Positions 53,997 through 62,480 of a DNA stretch of 64,000 nucleotides are shown piece after piece; positions within the stretch are counted from its first letter, which is position 1; each line of letters begins with the position of its first letter. The DNA comes from Mangrovimonas sp. YM274 (GTDB lineage Bacteria > Bacteroidota > Bacteroidia > Flavobacteriales > Flavobacteriaceae), in assembly GCF_030908385.1 (NCBI RefSeq), contig NZ_CP133091.1, positions 2,909,501-2,973,500 on the forward strand, read 5' to 3'. The notes beneath the pieces are model-generated. The model did not search any database. It saw nothing but the letters and a program-made list of their open reading frames with translations, and had not been told where the DNA came from. The position numbers and the translations under genes were made by a program.

Positions 53997-56900
53997 TTAG
54001 TTGCCTGGTTCTGAAATTACCGATGAATTGGTCTTGGCCTGTTCGGTTTTGATTTTGTTCAATTCCTCTTGGGCTTCTTGCACAACATCATCAAACTCTA
54101 CAAAGTTCTTGGTAACACTTTCCAAAATATAGGTAGCTTGGAAAGCATCATTCAAAGCATAGAAGTTTTTGGCCATGATCACCAAACCTTTGGCACTGTA
54201 ATACTTGTAGCTGGAGTAATCTTTGGCCAATTGCTGAACCGTTGCGTTGGAAGCTTCAAACTGTCCTTCCTTATTTTTGAAATAGGCATTGTAGTAAAGT
54301 GCCTCTGCTGCCAAAGAACCTGTTGCTATCTTTTCAACATTGGCATAGGCCGTTTTAGCCTTGGCTTCATCACCTGTTTTAATAGCCGAACGCGCAATAA
54401 TAATCTGGGCATCACTTTTTACCTTATTGTCAATTTTTGAATTCGACAATACCTTTTCGGCATAGCCTACTGCTTCTGAATAGTTTTCCTGCTTGTAGTA
54501 CGCATTCATTAAGTTGGATTGCGCATAAGTGATATTTTGAGGATAATCCGCTTCGGTTTCCAAACGCTTCAACAAGGGAATGGCCTCATCCAATTGAGAG
54601 GTATTCAAATAAATTTCGGAAAGCTTTACCATGGCCTGCTCGGTGTATTCATTTTTCGGTTTGTCCACCACATATTCATAATGAGATTGGGCATTCTCTG
54701 GCAAATCCTTTTTGGTATACAGTTCTGCCAAATAGAAATGTGATTTCAAGGCGTGAATCCCATTAGGAAATTCCGTCAAGTAGGTATTGAATTGCTTGAT
54801 GGCTTTTTCAGAATTATTATCCAAATACTGCTTTTCGGCAGCTAAATAGGATGTATTGTCCAACTCGGCATCGGAAACATCAATATAATCTAGAGTTCTT
54901 ACCCATTCAGCATATTCGTCCACACGTCCCAAATCAATGTAAATCAAACGTGCTGTCGCAACCGCCTGCACTGCTTCTTCCGAATTTGGAAAATCCTTGG
55001 CGACTGTTTTAAACTTGGTCAAAGCTCTATTGTTATCATTGGTATTGTAGTAAGACAATCCCTGACGCAATAATGATTTCGAAACGAAAACGGAGTTTTT
55101 ATATTCTGAATTCAATCGGTCGTACATGGCCATAGCCTTATCGGTTTCACCTACCTTTACATAAGAATTAGCCAATTCGTACATGGCATCATCACGTAAC
55201 GAAGATTTAGAATAACTATTGATAAAAGCATTAAGCTCTTGGATTTTTTTAGAACCTTGTCCCAAATAACCATAACTCATCGCCTTCTGGAAAAATGGAT
55301 AATCCGATTCCAAAACTTTAAGAGCAATCGCCTTATCATACGCAGCAATGGCATTGCTGTAATCGCTGGACACGAAATAACCGTCACCAAGTCTTAGGTA
55401 AGCGTCATTCACCCTTAATTTGTCATCTTTATTTGAATTGATAAATTCTTGAAAATGCTCTGTAGACTTCGGGTAATTTTTCAGTTTGAAATAGGTATAA
55501 GCCAAGTTATAATCTATATGCTCCATTTCTGGTACATTGTTGGCCTCTGCCTGTTGTAAAAATTGCTTAAAGCCAATAAGTGCATCGTTAAAATTATTCA
55601 ACAAGTAATCTGTTTCCGCTTTCCAGTAAATAGCCCTAGCTGTGAACACGGGGTCCTTCGCTTCTTGAGCCGAACTGGAGAACATACCTTTAGCTTCGTT
55701 ATACTTAGCCTCGTTGTACATTTCAATTCCGCGGTAAAAGGTCACTTTTTGATACGCCACCCTATTTTCGAAGCTGCGCTTTCCTTTCAACAGCTCCAAA
55801 GCCTCTTCATAATTTTTTGAAGTAATGTAAGAGTCAATCAATAAGGTCTCCACCTCTTCCTTATAAGCTGTATTAGGATACTTTTCCAGATAACCTGTCA
55901 ATACCTGCGGCACGGATTGGTACGGATTTCCAATTTCATAACTGATCTTGGCATAATTCAACCAAGCATCTTCCTGAATTTTCAAATCGAAATCCATTTG
56001 AGATGCATTTCTAAAAGCATTCAAGGCTTCCTGCTTTTTATCCAAATTGATGTAACTTTCTCCTAAATGATAATAGGCATTTTGCGCCACACTGTTTGTT
56101 CCGTCTATAATTTTATTGAACTCCGAAATGGCACTTTCAAAATCATTTTGCTTGTAATAAGCATAACCCAACTGATAGTAATCTGTATTGGTCCACTTGC
56201 CCTTTTTACCCCTATAAGCTTTTAAATAAGTTACAGCTTGATCATATTGACCCAAATTAAAATAACTCTCCCCAATAATTTTGGAAAGGTCAGACACTTC
56301 ATCACGATTCCCTTTTGCCATTTGGGCTTTGGCAAGTTCAATGGCTTTTTCAAAGTTTCCTAATTTGAAATTTAAATCCGCTTGGTAATAGGAAAGTTTT
56401 TCTTTGTAACCTTCTTGGTCGCTAACTTGGTCGAAGTATTCATTCGCGGTATCATAATCATCTCCTTCATAGGCCATATAACCAATATAATACTTAGCCT
56501 GTGACCCGTATGTTTTTGAATTGACCACACGGTTCAAATACTTTTGGGCTTCCACCTCTTCCTTAGTAGAATACAAGGAATACCCGTAGTTGAAATAGAA
56601 ACGATCGCGCTCTGTACGCGAAATACTGTTTTCTTCCACACGCTCATACCACTTGCGAGCATACGAATATTTACCGTTGGCGAAATAGTAATCGGCCACA
56701 TCCAAAAACGCCGTATTGCGCTTGGTACTCGTTGGATAATTGTCCACAAACTGCTGCATTAAAAAATCAGCATTCTTTTGATTCAACCGTACCGCACAAT
56801 TGGCAATGTAATAGGCACAATCAGATTCCACCTGCTCATTATCGGCCTGGTCCTTAACCTGATCGAACAATGTTTGGGAAGCTTGGTACTGTTTGTTGTT

Positions 56901-57023
56901 GTAAAGTGTGAGGGCTTTTTGGTAATCCACCAAATCGTTGGTGTAAATTGAAGATTCCTGTGCTTGTATATAAACGTTTAGCATCGCAAAGCTTGCTAAA
57001 GTGATTATTTTTTTGTGAGCCAT
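53997..57023 (-). CDS. large TPR-repeat periplasmic protein
   Basis: A 1008-residue protein from ATG 57023 (MAHKKIITLASFAM then LNVYIQAQ), a signal peptide followed by about 20 tandem tetratricopeptide-type helix pairs. Repeats such as YQLGYAYYKQNDFESAISEF, YHLGESYINLDKKQEALNAF and YFKLKNYPKSTEHFQEF are visible. A longer reading from a TTG at 57047 would overlap a -7 box and is rejected. TPR arrays make protein-docking superhelices. The gene is coupled to the barrel protein, so it is likely a periplasmic scaffold for it. Confidence 0.85.
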   Translation of the reverse strand: MAHKKIITLASFAMLNVYIQAQESSIYTNDLVDYQKALTLYNNKQYQASQTLFDQVKDQADNEQVESDCAYYIANCAVRLNQKNADFLMQQFVDNYPTSTKRNTAFLDVADYYFANGKYSYARKWYERVEENSISRTERDRFYFNYGYSLYSTKEEVEAQKYLNRVVNSKTYGSQAKYYIGYMAYEGDDYDTANEYFDQVSDQEGYKEKLSYYQADLNFKLGNFEKAIELAKAQMAKGNRDEVSDLSKIIGESYFNLGQYDQAVTYLKAYRGKKGKWTNTDYYQLGYAYYKQNDFESAISEFNKIIDGTNSVAQNAYYHLGESYINLDKKQEALNAFRNASQMDFDLKIQEDAWLNYAKISYEIGNPYQSVPQVLTGYLEKYPNTAYKEEVETLLIDSYITSKNYEEALELLKGKRSFENRVAYQKVTFYRGIEMYNEAKYNEAKGMFSSSAQEAKDPVFTARAIYWKAETDYLLNNFNDALIGFKQFLQQAEANNVPEMEHIDYNLAYTYFKLKNYPKSTEHFQEFINSNKDDKLRVNDAYLRLGDGYFVSSDYSNAIAAYDKAIALKVLESDYPFFQKAMSYGYLGQGSKKIQELNAFINSYSKSSLRDDAMYELANSYVKVGETDKAMAMYDRLNSEYKNSVFVSKSLLRQGLSYYNTNDNNRALTKFKTVAKDFPNSEEAVQAVATARLIYIDLGRVDEYAEWVRTLDYIDVSDAELDNTSYLAAEKQYLDNNSEKAIKQFNTYLTEFPNGIHALKSHFYLAELYTKKDLPENAQSHYEYVVDKPKNEYTEQAMVKLSEIYLNTSQLDEAIPLLKRLETEADYPQNITYAQSNLMNAYYKQENYSEAVGYAEKVLSNSKIDNKVKSDAQIIIARSAIKTGDEAKAKTAYANVEKIATGSLAAEALYYNAYFKNKEGQFEASNATVQQLAKDYSSYKYYSAKGLVIMAKNFYALNDAFQATYILESVTKNFVEFDDVVQEAQEELNKIKTEQAKTNSSVISEPGN

Positions 57024-57044
57024 TAAGTTCGTTTTTTTGATGTT

Positions 57045-57052
57045 CAAAGATA
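57045..57052 (-). promoter_or_regulatory. -7 box for the TPR-barrel run
   Basis: CAAAGATA on the plus strand reads TATCTTTG on the minus strand, a perfect TAnnTTTG box 21 bases before the ATG at 57023. It is identical in sequence to the -7 boxes of the palindrome at 61296-61312. No TTG at a good distance is seen. Confidence 0.45.
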
Positions 57053-57091
57053 AATGAATCCTTATACTATAACGACGGATTTTACGTATAA

Positions 57092-57125
57092 TTATAAACG
57101 GATTTATTAAAAATTCCGTTTATAA
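57092..57125. promoter_or_regulatory. inverted repeat between TPR gene and ftsE
   Basis: TTATAAACGGA (57092-57102) and TCCGTTTATAA (57115-57125) are exact 11-base arms around a 12-base spacer. A further ACGGAT direct copy lies at 57075-57080. It is in the divergent gap, so it may be an operator for one or both genes. Confidence 0.35.
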
Positions 57126-57280
57126 AAAGAAGCTAAACCCTTACATTTTTGAATACTTACAATTTTCTGTTTGACGAATTCAAGTTGACATTCAGCCCAT
57201 AGACTTTGGAAAACATAAAATTTGAATTTTGAATTTTAAAACAATACATTTACAACGCTTAAAAAATACCCCACTACAAA

Positions 57281-57964
57281 ATGTCCGAAATGGTTTTACA
57301 ATTAAAAGATGCCTCTATTTTCCAAGGAGAAAACATGGTGCTCAGCAATGTGAATTTTGAAATGCACAAGGGTGATTTTGTGTATTTAATTGGAAAAACC
57401 GGAAGTGGAAAAAGTAGTTTCATGAAAACACTTTACGGCGATTTGGAACTTACCAAAGGAGAAGGCTCCATTGTGGATTTTGATTTAAGAAAGCTAAAGG
57501 AAAAGGACATTCCTTTCCTACGTCGCAAGCTTGGAATTGTATTTCAGGATTTCAAATTACTACCGGATAGAACCATCAATGGCAATCTGGAATTCGTTTT
57601 AAAAGCAACTGGCTGGAAAAACAAAAACGAAATCACCGAACGCATCGATAAGGTATTGGACAAAGTAGGTATGAAGACCAAAGGGTTTAAATTTCCACAT
57701 GAGCTTTCTGGAGGGGAACAGCAACGTATTGCTATTGCCAGAGCTTTATTGAACGAACCTGAACTCATCCTTGCCGATGAGCCTACTGGAAACCTAGATC
57801 CTCAAACTAGCATTGAGGTAATGGAAGTGCTGCGTGAAATCAACAAAAATGGCAACACCATCCTTATGGCTACACACGACTATGCCTTGCTTTTGAAATA
57901 CCCAAGCAAGACCTTAAAATGTGACGAGAATAAGGTTTTTGAAGTGGTGCAGCGCAGAGGGTAA
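57281..57964 (+). CDS. ftsE: cell division ATP-binding protein FtsE
   Basis: A 227-residue ABC ATPase. Walker A GKTGSGKS is at 38-45, the Q-loop at [14 protein letters not shown] (about 85-98), the signature LSGGEQQR at 142-149, Walker B LILADEP at 162-168 and the switch His in MATHDYALL near the end. The Q-loop sequence is typical of FtsE, which with FtsX activates peptidoglycan hydrolases at the septum. No ftsX gene is adjacent. A TACATTTA box (57245-57252) with TTG 13 bases upstream could drive it. Confidence 0.9.
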   Translation: MSEMVLQLKDASIFQGENMVLSNVNFEMHKGDFVYLIGKTGSGKSSFMKTLYGDLELTKGEGSIVDFDLRKLKEKDIPFLRRKLGIVFQDFKLLPDRTINGNLEFVLKATGWKNKNEITERIDKVLDKVGMKTKGFKFPHELSGGEQQRIAIARALLNEPELILADEPTGNLDPQTSIEVMEVLREINKNGNTILMATHDYALLLKYPSKTLKCDENKVFEVVQRRG

Positions 57965-57998
57965 TTTTTTCAATTAAATATTTCTGAGTTTCTTCAAA

Positions 57999-58886
57999 AT
58001 GCTTTCAATACTAATTCCAACATACAATTATAATGTATTACCATTAGTAAAAAGTCTTTCGGAAGAAATTGCATCTCTGTCATTCCCTATTGAGATTATC
58101 GTTATAGATGATGCTTCCCCTGCCCCTAAAAATAAACAAGAAGATTTCATTCAATTTTCGCACGTTAATTTCTCAGCTTTAAATTCAAATCTAGGGAGAA
58201 GTAAAGTCAGAAATCTACTTGCCAAACACGCTTCGTTTGACAATCTTATTTTTTTGGATAGCGATACCCTTCCAGTCAACAATGACTTTATTTACAAATA
58301 TCTTCAGTATTTCAATAATCATGAAGTTATTTTTGGAGGTATCGAGTACGCTCAAAATAAAAACCCAAAATTTTCATTAAGACATAAATACGGAACAAAA
58401 AGGGAAGCGATCCCATTTAGATCAAGGCAAACTAGTAAAATCCTTCATTTTACAACAGCTAATTTTGGGATTAAAAAATCGCTTTTCAACTCCATAATGT
58501 TTAATGAAACGCTTTCTGGCTATGGTTATGAAGACATTATATTTTCCAACAGCATATTAAAAAGAGGCTTCAGCATCAAACAAATCAACAATCCTGTTTA
58601 CCATTTGCAATTGGACAATAATCAAGTCTATCTTGAAAAGATCAAACAATCTATCAAAAACTTATATACTTACAACCTAAAAAAAAAGGAACCGCCTCTT
58701 TCTATTAAAATATTAAAATATTACAATTTTATAGAATTGCTGCGGATACAACAGCCAATATCCTACGGTTTCTACAAGTTTGAAAAGCTCCTTTTAAAAA
58801 ACCTACTCTCAAAAAATCCGAATTTATGGCTTTTTGATATGTACCGTATTGGATATTTCTGCACTTTAAAAAACAAAAATGATTAA
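57999..58886 (+). CDS. family 2 glycosyltransferase
   Basis: A 295-residue GT-A fold transferase. The nucleotide-binding ILIPTYNYNVLPLV start, the EIIVIDDASPAP segment, the NLGRSKVRN loop, and LIFLDSDTLP with the DxD-type metal site at about residues 83-92 are visible. GYGYEDIIFSNSI holds the likely catalytic acid. It transfers a sugar from a nucleotide donor to a surface-glycan acceptor; donor and acceptor unknown. It overlaps the next gene by eight bases and begins the surface-polysaccharide segment, 34 bases after ftsE. Confidence 0.9.
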   Translation: MLSILIPTYNYNVLPLVKSLSEEIASLSFPIEIIVIDDASPAPKNKQEDFIQFSHVNFSALNSNLGRSKVRNLLAKHASFDNLIFLDSDTLPVNNDFIYKYLQYFNNHEVIFGGIEYAQNKNPKFSLRHKYGTKREAIPFRSRQTSKILHFTTANFGIKKSLFNSIMFNETLSGYGYEDIIFSNSILKRGFSIKQINNPVYHLQLDNNQVYLEKIKQSIKNLYTYNLKKKEPPLSIKILKYYNFIELLRIQQPISYGFYKFEKLLLKNLLSKNPNLWLFDMYRIGYFCTLKNKND

Positions 58887-59811
58887 TATCTCCATCGTCA
58901 TATCGGTCTATAACAAGGAAGGTTACCTAAAAAGCACCATTGAATCCGTACTCAATCAAACCTATCAAAATTTTGAGATTATTGCAGTTAACGATGGTTC
59001 TTCAGATAATAGTCTAAATATTCTAAAAGGGTTTTCAGACCCTCGTTTACGAATTATCACCCAAACCAACCAAGGTGCATCTGCTGCAAGAAACCAAGGA
59101 ATTAAAGAAAGTAAGTATGAATATATTGCACTTCTTGACGGAGATGACTTATGGCTACCAAATTATTTGGCAGAAATGGCGACAAGCATTCAAAGATTCC
59201 CAAATGAGGCTGTTTTCGCTAGCGCCATTGCCAACACCTATGATGATAAAATAGTCCCCGTATCTTACGCCGTTAAGAATACTAATGCCATAAAAGTTAT
59301 TGATTATTTTAAAAACAGTACTTATAACTACTCCCTACTTACCAGTTCTAGTATTATTTTCAAAAAGGAAATCATAAAAAAAACGGGGTGGTACGACACA
59401 TCGATAGTCTCTGGACAAGATGTTGATTTTTGGATAAAAATAGGCTTAAATTTCCCTGTGGTTTTTATCAATAAAGTTCTTGTGCATTATAGGTTTAACG
59501 ACTATAGCCTGTCCAACACTACTTTTGACCCTAAGTCCAAACCTAAATTCAACAATTATACAACTCAAGAAAACAACAATAAGCATTTAAAAAAATTCTT
59601 AGATGTCAATCGATATTCTTTAGCCCTAATGTGTAAGCTCCATGAGTATAACAATGAGTTTTCTGAATACAAGAATGCAATTGACGTAAAAAACCTAAAA
59701 TGGCGTCATCGCATTTTTTTACAAAGTCCCAAATGGTTTTTGAAAATGCTTTTGGATTTAAAATCCTTAAAAAAAGAAAAAGTATATTACAAAGCCTTAA
59801 ATCGTAAATAA
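58879..59811 (+). CDS. family 2 glycosyltransferase
   Basis: A 310-residue GT2 protein. ISIVISVYNKEGYLKSTIESV, EIIAVNDGSSDNSL, TNQGASAARNQGI, and YIALLDGDDLWLPN with the DxD site (about 81-91) form the standard GT-A core. The later VSGQDVDFWIKIG has the acidic catalytic position. The C-terminal portion (about 200-310) has no membrane span. It overlaps its upstream neighbour and so is co-translated with it. It converges with the FdtA-like gene, overlapping it by 25 bases. Confidence 0.9.
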   Translation: MINISIVISVYNKEGYLKSTIESVLNQTYQNFEIIAVNDGSSDNSLNILKGFSDPRLRIITQTNQGASAARNQGIKESKYEYIALLDGDDLWLPNYLAEMATSIQRFPNEAVFASAIANTYDDKIVPVSYAVKNTNAIKVIDYFKNSTYNYSLLTSSSIIFKKEIIKKTGWYDTSIVSGQDVDFWIKIGLNFPVVFINKVLVHYRFNDYSLSNTTFDPKSKPKFNNYTTQENNNKHLKKFLDVNRYSLALMCKLHEYNNEFSEYKNAIDVKNLKWRHRIFLQSPKWFLKMLLDLKSLKKEKVYYKALNRK

Positions 59812-60191
59812 TCATTATAATCCCTAATATATTCAGCTTCCTCAAACTCCGTCGAGGCTAAGACCAAACACACAGCTCCTGCCGAAAAATTTTCCAATTC
59901 GCGCCACACTCCGGTAGAAATCAACAATCCTTTATCTGGTTTATTCAACATAATCCTTTCCTTCTTCAAACCATCATCTATAACAACTTCAAAACTACCA
60001 CTTAAAGCAACCAAAAAAGACTCCTGTTTTTTATGAGCATGCCCTCCTCTGTAGGCGTCACTAGGCACATCAAATAAATAGTACACCCTTCTAATTTCAA
60101 ACGGGACACAATCTTTTTCTATAATAGCAAGGTTGCCCCTTGCATCTTTTATTTTTGGAATTTCAATAATTCTAACACTATTTTCTGTCAT
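59787..60191 (-). CDS. FdtA/QdtA-type sugar 3,4-ketoisomerase (cupin)
   Basis: A 134-residue cupin from the ATG at 60191 (MTENSVRIIEIPKI). That start overlaps the preceding stop as ATGA, so it is preferred over the nine-residue-longer reading. The FdtA/QdtA pattern is complete: DARGNLAIIE, RRVYYLFDVPSDAYRGGHAHKK with the His pair, the ESFLVALSG strand, and WRELENFSAGAVCLVLAS. The family isomerises dTDP-4-keto-6-deoxyglucose to a 3-keto sugar on the way to 3-amino-3,6-dideoxy sugars. The partner transaminase (FdtB/QdtB) is not in this window and may lie beyond 64000. Confidence 0.88.
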   Translation of the reverse strand: MTENSVRIIEIPKIKDARGNLAIIEKDCVPFEIRRVYYLFDVPSDAYRGGHAHKKQESFLVALSGSFEVVIDDGLKKERIMLNKPDKGLLISTGVWRELENFSAGAVCLVLASTEFEEAEYIRDYNDYLRFKAL

Positions 60192-61291
60192 AATATTTCT
60201 TGTAAAAGGATATCCCATTTTTCACATACATTGGCTATAGAAAACTCTCCTACACTGTCTTCTGCATTTTTTTTACAAAAAGCATACACCTTCTTATCCA
60301 AAACAAATTTATTCATTGCTTCAGCTAAAGACTTGACATCATGATTAGCAACCAAACACCCGTTGTACCCATCTTTTAAAACCTCTCTAGAAGATGGTAA
60401 ATCTACAGATATTACTGGAGTACCTACAGACAGGCTTTCCATAATTACCATAGGAAATCCCTCATATTTACTGGTTAACAAAGTAAACCTCGCTCTTTTT
60501 ATATAAGGAAATGGATTTTTAGTATAGGGTAAAAATAATACGTATTCAGATAGCTTCAGGTCACATACCTTTTTCTCTAAGTAATTCTTGTCCACACCAT
60601 TTCCCAAAATCACCAACTTAACATTTTTAGACTTAAGCTTAGACAGATGATAAGCATCTATTAAAAGAGACACATTTTTTATTTTATCTACAAGCCTGCC
60701 AAAATACAAAACAAACTCATCTTCTATGGAAATCTTGTCTTCAGCATCTAATTTGTTGTTAACTATGTCTACAGCGTTATGAATTGTAGATACATTTGTA
60801 AGTGCATATTTCTCTCTCACCTTACTTTCAATAGATGTACTTACACAAACAAAATGATCCTCGGGTTTAAACATTAACGGTAACGCCCTTTTGCTCTTGG
60901 GTAGATATAAATCCAATTTTGAACTATGAACAAGATAAAGGACCTTACAATCCTTATAAATTAATCTTTTTATAGCTATCTCTTTTAAAAGAATTGGCCT
61001 GGATCGACTATCAATAATAAGATCAAAATGATGTTTATCCAAATAGGCCTTCATTACTTTCAACCTATTAAATCTACCGAACAAGCTATCATTCTTATCC
61101 TTTAAAGCACCTAAATTTAACAGTTTACCTTCAAAAGAATAATCAATAGCATTTAAAATAGATATAATATGAATATCATAACCCAAATTGGACAACATTT
61201 TAGAGAGTAATGCCGATGTTCGTTCCGCTCCTCCATTCGCTAATGAGGACACTAATATTGCTATTTTAATATTCTTTTTTTGCACAGCCAA
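60188..61291 (-). CDS. family 4 glycosyltransferase
   Basis: A GT-B fold transferase of up to 367 residues. The N-terminal motif IKIAILVSSLANGGAERT is the classic GT4 acceptor-side start. The C-terminal domain has FVLYFGRLVDKIKNVSLLIDA, LGNGVDKNYLEK and the E-x7-E region EGFPMVIMESLSVGTPVIS. The start is not ATG: TTG at 61291 or GTG at 61285 is used. The -7 box at 61305-61312 fits either. It diverges from the next glycosyltransferase across only 34 bases and is coupled to the FdtA-like gene by an ATGA overlap. Confidence 0.9.
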   Translation of the reverse strand: MAVQKKNIKIAILVSSLANGGAERTSALLSKMLSNLGYDIHIISILNAIDYSFEGKLLNLGALKDKNDSLFGRFNRLKVMKAYLDKHHFDLIIDSRSRPILLKEIAIKRLIYKDCKVLYLVHSSKLDLYLPKSKRALPLMFKPEDHFVCVSTSIESKVREKYALTNVSTIHNAVDIVNNKLDAEDKISIEDEFVLYFGRLVDKIKNVSLLIDAYHLSKLKSKNVKLVILGNGVDKNYLEKKVCDLKLSEYVLFLPYTKNPFPYIKRARFTLLTSKYEGFPMVIMESLSVGTPVISVDLPSSREVLKDGYNGCLVANHDVKSLAEAMNKFVLDKKVYAFCKKNAEDSVGEFSIANVCEKWDILLQEIL

Positions 61292-61295
61292 ACAC

Positions 61296-61312
61296 TATCT
61301 TTGACAAAGATA
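61296..61312. promoter_or_regulatory. palindromic bidirectional -7 element
   Basis: TATCTTTGACAAAGATA is a perfect 17-base palindrome. Each half is a full TAnnTTTG box, plus strand 61296-61303 and minus strand 61312-61305. They face each other between two divergent glycosyltransferase genes. Each predicted start site falls inside or beside the other box. Well-placed -33 TTG sequences are not visible. Confidence 0.6.
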
Positions 61313-61325
61313 TAATTTAAAACAC

Positions 61326-62480
61326 GTGAAGATATTATTAATTGGGGAATATAACCGTTCCCATAAATTCTTAAAGGAAGGCCTAATAAAATTAAACCAC
61401 GAAGCTATCGTGGTTGGACTTAATGATGGTTTCAAAAAAGTAGACGTGGACCACCTTATAAAATCTTTCCCCAGCAATTGGATGGCAAGAAAAACAAGAA
61501 CAGCACTATATAAAATCTTCAAGATAGACCTTCACTCCTATTATGTTAAAAGACAGGTTTTAAAACTCAAACCGTTGCTATCAGGATATGACATCGTCCA
61601 GTTTATCAACGAATCTCCTTTTTTGTGTACCCCAAAAGTGGAAAAGGAATTATTTAAATTAATTTCCTCTTGGAACAAGAATATCTTTTTGTCATCATGT
61701 GGTTGCGATTACCCCAGCGTAAAATACGCCTACGATAAAAAATTCACCTACTCCATTCTAACACCTTATTTTGAAAACCGAGGAACTCCCTTTAACTACA
61801 ACCATGCCTTAAAATATTTGGAACCAAATTTTGTGGAGCTCCATAAATACATTTACAACACCATTAATGGAGTCGTTTCATACGACCTTGATTATTATTT
61901 ACCTTTAAAAGACCACCCTAAACACCTTGGACTTATCCCGCACCCCATAAATGTTGACAGCATCCACTATTCAGAATTAAACATTGAAGATAAGATTGTA
62001 ATTTTCCACGGCATTAACAGAACTACCTATTTCAAAAAAGGCAATGATATTTTTGAAAAAGCCTTGGCTATAGTTCATAAAAAACATAAAGATCTAATTG
62101 AAATAATCACCGTAGAAAGTGTGCCTTACCACATATACATCAAAGCGTTTGATCAAGCTCACATATTACTTGACCAAGTTTATGCCTACGATCAAGGCTA
62201 CAATGCCCTTGAGGCTATGGCTAAAGGAAAAGTGGTCTTTACCGGGGCAGAACAAGAATGGCTAGACTATTACAGCTTAGAGGAAGACACCGTAGCCATC
62301 AATGCGTTACCTGATCCTAATGCTATTGCCGAAAAACTAGAATGGTTAATCCAAAATCCAAACAAACTAAAATCAATATCCAAAAATGCCCGCAAGTTTG
62401 TTGAAGACCACCACCATCACGTAAAATGCGCTAAAGACATACTTCAGAAATGGTCTGCTCAAACTAAGCTCATACCTTAG
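61326..62480 (+). CDS. glycosyltransferase (GT-B type)
   Basis: A 384-residue protein with a GTG start at 61326 (MKILLIGEYNRSHKFLKEGL). The C-terminal half shows GT-B features: VIFHGINRTTYFKKGNDIFE, HILLDQVYAYDQGYNALEAMAKGKVVFTG (the E-containing acceptor site), and INALPDPNAIAEKLEWLI. The middle has a Cys-containing FLSSCGCDYPS. The natural HHHH run near the end (EDHHHHVKC) is part of the protein. Donor and acceptor unknown. It diverges from the previous gene and converges on the next, overlapping it by 11 bases. Confidence 0.85.
   Translation: MKILLIGEYNRSHKFLKEGLIKLNHEAIVVGLNDGFKKVDVDHLIKSFPSNWMARKTRTALYKIFKIDLHSYYVKRQVLKLKPLLSGYDIVQFINESPFLCTPKVEKELFKLISSWNKNIFLSSCGCDYPSVKYAYDKKFTYSILTPYFENRGTPFNYNHALKYLEPNFVELHKYIYNTINGVVSYDLDYYLPLKDHPKHLGLIPHPINVDSIHYSELNIEDKIVIFHGINRTTYFKKGNDIFEKALAIVHKKHKDLIEIITVESVPYHIYIKAFDQAHILLDQVYAYDQGYNALEAMAKGKVVFTGAEQEWLDYYSLEEDTVAINALPDPNAIAEKLEWLIQNPNKLKSISKNARKFVEDHHHHVKCAKDILQKWSAQTKLIP

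Noticed and set aside
53997-57047. Longer reading of the TPR protein from a TTG at 57047
   Set aside because: The first eight codons overlap a -7 box, and the ATG at 57023 begins a normal signal peptide.
59787-60218. Longer FdtA start at 60218
   Set aside because: The ATG at 60191 forms an ATGA overlap with the upstream stop, and the extra nine residues (MGYPFTRNI) are not conserved in the family.
62410-62425. Four consecutive histidines in the glycosyltransferase at 61326-62480
   Set aside because: A natural run within EDHHHHVKC at normal codon use; not an engineered tag.
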